Shown one piece after another: positions 57,991-64,000 of a DNA stretch of 64,000 bases. The DNA is from Epiperipatus broadwayi (Eukaryota > Onychophora > Udeonychophora > Euonychophora > Peripatidae), in NCBI GenBank assembly GCA_028023455.1, contig JAQFVV010000020.1:10087092-10151091 (forward strand), read 5' to 3'. Positions within the stretch are counted from its first letter, which is position 1; each line of letters begins with the position of its first letter. Under the pieces are notes generated by a model, which saw only the letters and a program-made list of their open reading frames with translations, did not search any database and had not been told where the DNA came from. A program made the position numbers and the translations under genes.

Positions 57991-58164
57991 TGCAAAATAA
58001 GCTCTTAACAAGCTTTGAGAATATCCTCAATTCCAGACCTGTTTCTGCTTCTGGCATCATCAGCGAGGTACCAGGAATGCTGAATATCCTGGCACCTCTC
58101 TGATGAAGCCAAACCGGTCTGAGGTTAAGGATATTCTCAAAGCTTGTTAAGAGCTTATTTTGCA
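57991..58164. repeat. Palindrome P11 (nearly complete inverted repeat)
   Basis: The sequence is an inverted repeat almost to its centre ('atgctgaata', about 58,077). Outer arms are 57,991-58,039 and 58,116-58,164; inner arms are about 58,063-58,076 and 58,087-58,110. The left arm holds a full hammerhead-like motif on the minus strand; the right arm has the same motif on the plus strand with its helix II deleted (8 nt). A flank to 58,240 belongs to the same repeat family as 56,035-56,190. Confidence 0.9.
58033..58071 (-). ncRNA. Hammerhead-like motif (family B)
   Basis: On the minus strand: CCTCG-CTGATGA, helix II TGC-CAGAA-GCA (3 bp), GAAA, C-AG-GTC and TGGAA. GTC is the predicted cleavage triplet. 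Core boxes are intact, but helix I adjacent to the core pairs weakly in this copy. Confidence 0.4.
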
Positions 58165-58239
58165 AGCTCTATATATAACATTTGTAAATACAAGCTTTAT
58201 TAACTAAATCATGTGACATCTGACTTTATTTTTTATCAT

Positions 58240-58900
58240 TTTAATTCTTATCCTAATATAAAATGATGTAAAATGACTTCTTAAATGAAGTCAAAAGTTT
58301 TTGTACATATGTTATATGCCCAAATCTTGTTTGTATTATATAAAAATAAGTTCCTTCTTGTGATATCATATATTCTTTCATATTTATATATTACTATTCT
58401 TACATAATTTTAAATTATTATTTATATTCATTTTCCTTAATTCATAAAATTAAGCATTTGTAGTGGATTTTCTAAACATTTATCTCTTGTCATATATAAA
58501 TACACAGAAATAACTTTGCACACTGTAAAACTTTTTTGTCCAATGTATTTATTTGCATTTTATATAGTAGTGACATCTATCATCAATACTATCTATGATT
58601 ACCGGTCCATTAAGCAAATGTAAAAAAACTACAATAGCAATATGTTTAATATATAAGTACTTCTATAACTAATTTCTCATTAATTGTCCTTCCTCTGTAG
58701 AAGGTACTTAAAAGACCTATGAAATAGATCTTGAACTTAATGCTGTATATCTGTAAAATACCTTTCACTTTCATATATAAGTTACATGTAATTTCATGAG
58801 CAGGATATTATATCAGTGCAACTGATTAAAATGAACAGAAACTACAAACTCTAGTTTTTGGTATCATACATAACACGAACAAAGGATGAAGACTAAAAAC
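58240..58900. other. AT-rich spacer
   Basis: Nothing recognised. Confidence 0.5.
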
Positions 58901-58978
58901 CAGCATAGTATTGACTTTTATTTACTCAGTGATCTTCCAAGTACTAAACAAAGCTGCAGAAAGTTAACGAAGAAAGTT

Positions 58979-59064
58979 TCATAGCCCTATGTGCATAGAG
59001 TCCTGGTTTCTGAAGAAGAAATAGATATCGAGCAATAAAAATGATCTGGAATTAGCAGACTCCT
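58979..59064 (-). CDS. Candidate terminal exon, unknown protein
   Basis: On the minus strand an acceptor (TTTATTTACAG) precedes 59,064. One frame then stays open for 27 codons (containing 'SRSFLLLDIYFFFRNQD') to a TGA at 58,979-58,981. An AATAAA polyadenylation signal follows 57 nt further on (58,917-58,922). The combination of acceptor, stop and nearby poly-A signal is suggestive. No upstream exon was found and no family recognised. Confidence 0.25.
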
Positions 59065-62000
59065 CTGTAAATAAATAATATATTAATGAGCAACACAAAA
59101 TCAAGTACAAAAGATATTCTATATTTGAAATCTTCCCCCAGCTTTAGTATTCCAACCACACACCTCGTTTAAATAAACTAAGCTCAGATTTTAGAATGGC
59201 TAGAATAGTATAGCAATAGGGCACTTCAAATATATAGATTCCCAGTAGTGTTATGCAGTTTCTATAAAAGAGATTCTATGTGCACATGTATAGACAAATT
59301 TAATAAGTGTCATATTAAATTAAACAACATTGCCTTTATAGTGCAAATACATAGGGTTAAGCATGCCATTATTGGGTTATCACTTCATCCTGAATTTTTA
59401 AGTGCAGTGGGAACCTTGTTGCCAGAGGCTGATCTAAAGCCTAGAAGATGTATTGCCTTGACTATGTATCTGTATTGTTAAAATATATTCTTGTCTTTTA
59501 TTGATAGGTATTCTTTAAGGGTTTTGTATGTGGAAGAATAAGCATTTATCAGTGTAACATTTCTTGAGTAATTATCAGTGGCTAGTGTAGAGTGGATAAT
59601 ACTTTTGTGTAATCCATTAGCTAGCATCAGTAACTAAGTAGGTAAGAGGGAAACGCAAGTAACATTGTCAATGCTGTGAAAAACAATGTTACCAAAAGCA
59701 ACCCAGATTTGTGCACAGTCTAAATTCAGCTTTTGCATTTTTCAAAATTGTTATATAAATATCTGGGGGGGGGGGGAATCTGTACTATGACTAGGGGGTA
59801 ATATTCATATTGTTTTAATAGTGGATAGCTGCATTATGTAGGATAGGTCAAAATTCAAAGTTACAACTGATGCAAGATGATATGATAGTGGTGAGTTTTT
59901 AAAAGAAAGGTTAATCATGTGATGCAGTATTGGAAAATAAAACCTTAAGTAAATCAGTATGGAATGTCAACCATTGTCAAATGAAACTGTGTTATTTACT
60001 AGAAAATCTCCCCTCATTAGTGGTATTATAAATCTGTGCAGTCATTTTTTCATAAACTGTCCATAAGTCATGTTGAAATCCCCTGAAGTAGGCATGGATA
60101 GGAAGGATGCAATAAAGACATTTAATGTTAATATTAGTCTATTTATTATGCTCGACTCTGGAGGTGTATATACAATCACTATATTTAAAACTATAGCTTG
60201 GTGATTTAGTGCAATAATCAATATATGAGAGTCAATATATAATAGTTGAAAGATTTAAACAACCATATGCTATCAAATCTGCTGATGGAATTATGGATGC
60301 TTTGGAAAAAATTGAAAAAACTACAACTGTGGAGATAATTGGGTGGATCTAAATATGTGAACTGTTATACATTTTTACCTCTAGTAACCCAAGCATATGA
60401 GGTTGAATAATATCAAGACATTTTGCTAATTAAAATTTTTTTGCCACAGTGTGTAATCTATTGATGATAAATGTACCCATTTTCATTCTGTTTAATGATA
60501 CAAGTTAGAAAAATGATACTGCACATAATTATCTATATATTGTAATGTGATAAAAATTGATAATGCCAGGGAAAATGATCAATCTAATCTGCATAAAACA
60601 TAGTCTGATCACTGATCACCATTTTGTAATGGACTATTGATTATAATATGGGATGATAACATAAAATACTTTACTATGTCTCAGAATTGAGACATCATCC
60701 ACAATAATATAGATCTAGCCTAAATGTGGAATGTCATTTTATAACAACCCTAAAGTTGATTTAGCATTTTGTAATAATTGCTACTTATACATGATCATCA
60801 TAGGCTAGCATTGGGTAGCTACATTGTTACAATAATAATGTATTTTCTATCTCACTACCTCTCTACATTTATTCAGTCAACATTTGACATAAAGAAATGC
60901 CCATAAGATTTACATTCTTTATCACAGAGCAAAAACATGCATAAACAAATAGTAACTCTGTTAGAACCTGTGTAAAATTGTCTAGCTGTTATTGATCATA
61001 CTCGGCAATAACAATTTTCCCATACATAATTATTTAAATTGTCCACTTTATTATCATAAAATATTAACAATCTCTATTAAATTCTAATTTATTCAGATTA
61101 TATTTAGAATAAAATAAAACAAATGAGATCATTGTCTCAGACATCAACAAATTTATTCACGATTCCAAAGTAAACTGCAATAAGCAGTGAAACCATATAT
61201 CATTGCCGTAAACAATGATGCATGTTTAAGACATCTATTTTATTGATAATTGAATAAAACTAAATTTGAATCAATAAACAACTAAATTCCGACATAGTTT
61301 ACTAATCTAATATTATTTATAGTAATGTAAGTTTACTTTAATATTTGATGACGTTCTATTTAAATCACCTAGTTTCTAAATAATTATAATTACATTTTGA
61401 GAACATTTTCTAAACTATACAATATTTATAATGTTTAAATGAAATAAACCTTGGCTCAGTGTTATATCTATTTTAATAAAACGTTAAAAATATAATATAA
61501 ACATTTCATTCACATCCTATATTAGATCGACATGCAATTATTGCTTCAGTTATATTCTAAAATGAAACACTCCACAAGAATTTATTATCAATAAATACAA
61601 TGGGTAATTTCACATTCTACAGTACCAAATCACATTATAGAAAATATACTATAGGTTTCTATTGAATATTTGCTGACTTACAATCACTGATATTATTCAT
61701 CTATTTAAATCTCCAATCAATCGATTATAGAAATGGATTTTCTAACAAACTATATATGACTATAATTGGCAGTTATCCAAGCCAAAGATAATATTTAGTT
61801 ATCTACTAGTTAATAAAATTTATGATCGCCACTTCAAAGAAATTTAAGAAGGTAATTAAGACAGATCATTTTGACTAATGCTAAAATGAAAATCTATTAA
61901 GATTTTTGGATCGGGAGAAGATAAGCAAATAAATAATCAACTCTGAACTAATGAAATTATTTCTACTAGTAATAATGACTTAGATAAGTAAACAAATATT

Positions 62001-63017
62001 TAAATGTAGTACCAAATAATAAATTTTTTACCTAATCTGATTTAATAATAATCTATAAAATATACACATATCTAATTCTATTTCACTTACCGAGGTGGGT
62101 TTGATCTTGGATCAAACTTTAAGTACCAAAATTATCTTGCACATTCAAAAGAAATAATTAGACAGATTCACTAGATTTTAAATTAACTCTAAATTTATTG
62201 GTTTATAATAAAAATTTATAGCAGTAATAATAAAAATATAACATAACAAACAATCGAGGTTTGCAATAAACTAAAATCAATAAAAATAATAATAAAATCT
62301 ATGTGTATGGAACTCCAAAAAATATGTTGCATGACAATAATACTATATGAAATGGAGGAGAGATTTGAAATATCATATACAATGATAAAAAAAAATGTGA
62401 TCAAATAAAAATTGATCTTTATGTATTCATAAATGTAATCTCTAAATAATTAAACAAGCATAAAGAAAAAATCTGTTATATTTAAACCCTTTTCTATCAG
62501 AATCTCCAAGTTAAATCTTGAACATATAAAAAAAATTAAATATTTGAAAATATCAGATCGTATTAACTTATATCATCAGAGAAGTGTTTAAATAATAAGA
62601 ATAAAATGAACCTCTCCGACTTTTCATTGTGTGAATTCTATCATATCCATTCATATATTATTTACCTATGTTTTTGAAATAAAATGTAAACTCTCCTTTT
62701 CTTTTAACAATATATATATATAGAAATCATACCACTTAAGTGAAAATCTGCCCATTTTCACTTACTGTCCACAGATCCATCGTAGCTTCTGGTTCTTTAT
62801 TTCCGATCCTAAGGCATAGAGATGATTTTCCTTTAAGTCGAGAAGATAAACAAGAGTAGTAAATAATATGGATATGAATTCACTTATTTTCATATCTAAA
62901 TTCTGACATTTTCTTTTAAACATATAAATGTATCCAAACATTTAAAATGATAGATATTTATTTGATGCAAAGTCACATATCACTGGTTTTATTTTTATTT
63001 TCCATTAATAATAATGC
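59065..63017. other. Long AT-rich spacer
   Basis: No convincing gene. A 77-codon frame at 59,248-59,481 has no recognised motif. A run of 12 G sits at 59,765-59,776. A small perfect hairpin (11-bp arms, AAGTGAAAAT with ATTTTCACTT, 6-nt loop) is at 62,737-62,764, and GTTTGATC/GATCAAAC is at 62,099-62,117. Confidence 0.45.
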
Positions 63018-63105
63018 ACTAAACATCACATGATCACTATCTCATACTAGCATATAACTGTTATTAAACAAGATGGCACTACTATATGGAGAGTTTTGCT
63101 TGTTT
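63018..63105. repeat. Rearranged fragment of the P5 repeat
   Basis: 63,018-63,068 is the reverse complement of 17,262-17,314 ('catcacatgatcactatctc'). 63,069-63,105 then repeats 17,229-17,262 in forward orientation ('ggagagttttgc.tgttt'). The two pieces are joined head to head, as if by the same process that makes the palindromes. Confidence 0.8.
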
Positions 63106-64000
63106 TGAATTGTTTAATAATAATGCACAAAGAGAATTCATTTAATGACCCAATCCAATTATAATCAGAAGAATAATAAATGCTAATTTTTTCTTTCCAG
63201 ATTAAAAATTTAAACTGCCTAATGTCACACAAATTAATCAATCTTGTAAAATCCCTTGATCTAAAATATGACATCCATAGACATATAAATGGGGTTTATA
63301 TCCATCATAAATAAATAAATGCAATTCTGGATTTTTAACCATGGAATATCTTTATATAGCTGATCTGCAGTACAATGCATTTTTATGAGTTTTTCTTTCT
63401 TTCACATTATTGCCATTTCCCCTGAAATTTCATCAGCAAGCTGCCCCAATTGAATGAAAAGATAGTTAAAATTTATTCTTCTATAATTTCAAAAATTAAC
63501 AACTTAAACAATAAAATTTGATAATTTTTTAAAGACAGATAGAAATGTGTCTGTCCTAGGCAATGATAAAATTACAAGAACTCAAATTACAACATCTCTT
63601 CTATTTATAAGATACTCTTGATGATGTTATTGTTGTCACAACAACTGATGAATATTGCTCAAATTTGACTCGATGATGAGAAATATGTTCAAGAAAATTT
63701 TGCCTCAAATTAGTAAGTGAAATGGAGATTTTAAAAAAAAATTGGAAACAGTGAAAATGAAATCCTGTTTTATAAGTTCAATATTATTTTTCCATTTTAA
63801 ACCAAAATAAAGAATTCCTATTACAATTCTTTAATGGATATAAATATTTTTATACGTTTTTTTAATATTTTTATATAACTAATTTATGAACATATATGTA
63901 ACATAAAACATTAAATTTTATAATAGGTGTTGCTATGGTGATTCTCTTCAAGTAAGCTTTTATAATTCACTTAACTATTTCCAAAATCTATTTATTTATT
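63106..64000. other. AT-rich spacer
   Basis: No recognised gene, RNA or repeat up to the window edge. Confidence 0.5.

Noticed and set aside
59248-59481. 77-codon frame with a plausible-looking C-terminal half
   Set aside because: No recognised motif, no splice or promoter support, and AT-rich flanks.
63640-63690. CTGATGA followed by GAGAAAT, hammerhead-like
   Set aside because: The intervening sequence does not form a helix II and no helix I pairing was seen; it is not part of a repeat.

Overview
This window looks like invertebrate nuclear DNA. It is roughly three-quarters A+T by eye, has very low gene density and no bacterial-style operons, and carries many eukaryotic transposable elements: non-LTR retrotransposons, hAT DNA transposons, tRNA-derived SINEs, long foldback palindromes and long microsatellites. 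I cannot name the species. The identifiable long reading frames all belong to transposons. A few short exon-like segments with splice signals are the only hints of host genes.

Layout. 0-8 kb: AT-rich spacer with a 101-bp tandem repeat, two long palindromes, a fragment of an RTE-type LINE (2.9 kb), a 71-73-bp satellite (3.6 kb), a candidate exon on the minus strand (6.65 kb), a tRNA-related SINE and a poly-C tract (7.5-7.75 kb). 8.98-10.24 kb: a DNA element with long terminal inverted repeats that encloses telomere-like repeats. 10.54-10.66 kb: a candidate first coding exon on the minus strand. 11.1-15.7 kb: a decayed RTE-type LINE split by two insertions, each containing a palindrome. 16.8-26.2 kb: three palindromes, a possible promoter plus exon at 18.9-19.3 kb, a GC-richer possible regulatory segment at 24.4-24.7 kb, and a non-autonomous hAT followed by a small near-perfect hairpin. 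27.8-39.6 kb: LINE remnants of three kinds, a 104-unit AAT microsatellite, two palindromes, hAT-like MITEs and a SINE. 42.1-45.4 kb: a full-length RTE-type LINE with 11-bp target-site duplications, nearly intact. 45.8 kb: a retroposed tRNA-Gly. 45.96-49.53 kb: an autonomous-type hAT element, frameshifted, with 8-bp target-site duplications. 49.5-64 kb: mostly AT-rich spacer with arms of the palindromic families.

The most interesting signal is a set of dispersed repeats, many arranged as long inverted repeats, whose conserved centre looks like a minimal type I hammerhead ribozyme. The pattern is a CUGANGA box, a short hairpin, a GAAA box, a 1-2-bp helix III and a closing helix I. The best copies are at 46,601-46,662 and 39,815-39,882. 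At 34,024-34,270 the hammerhead sits at the apex of the palindrome, with helix I running into the palindrome arms. Several of these repeats end in a tRNA-like A-box/B-box segment. Hammerheads are known in Penelope-like elements, schistosome SINE-like repeats and small metazoan retrozymes, so this is most likely a non-autonomous hammerhead retroelement system. All motif, pairing and duplication calls were made by eye, and no search or folding program was run.
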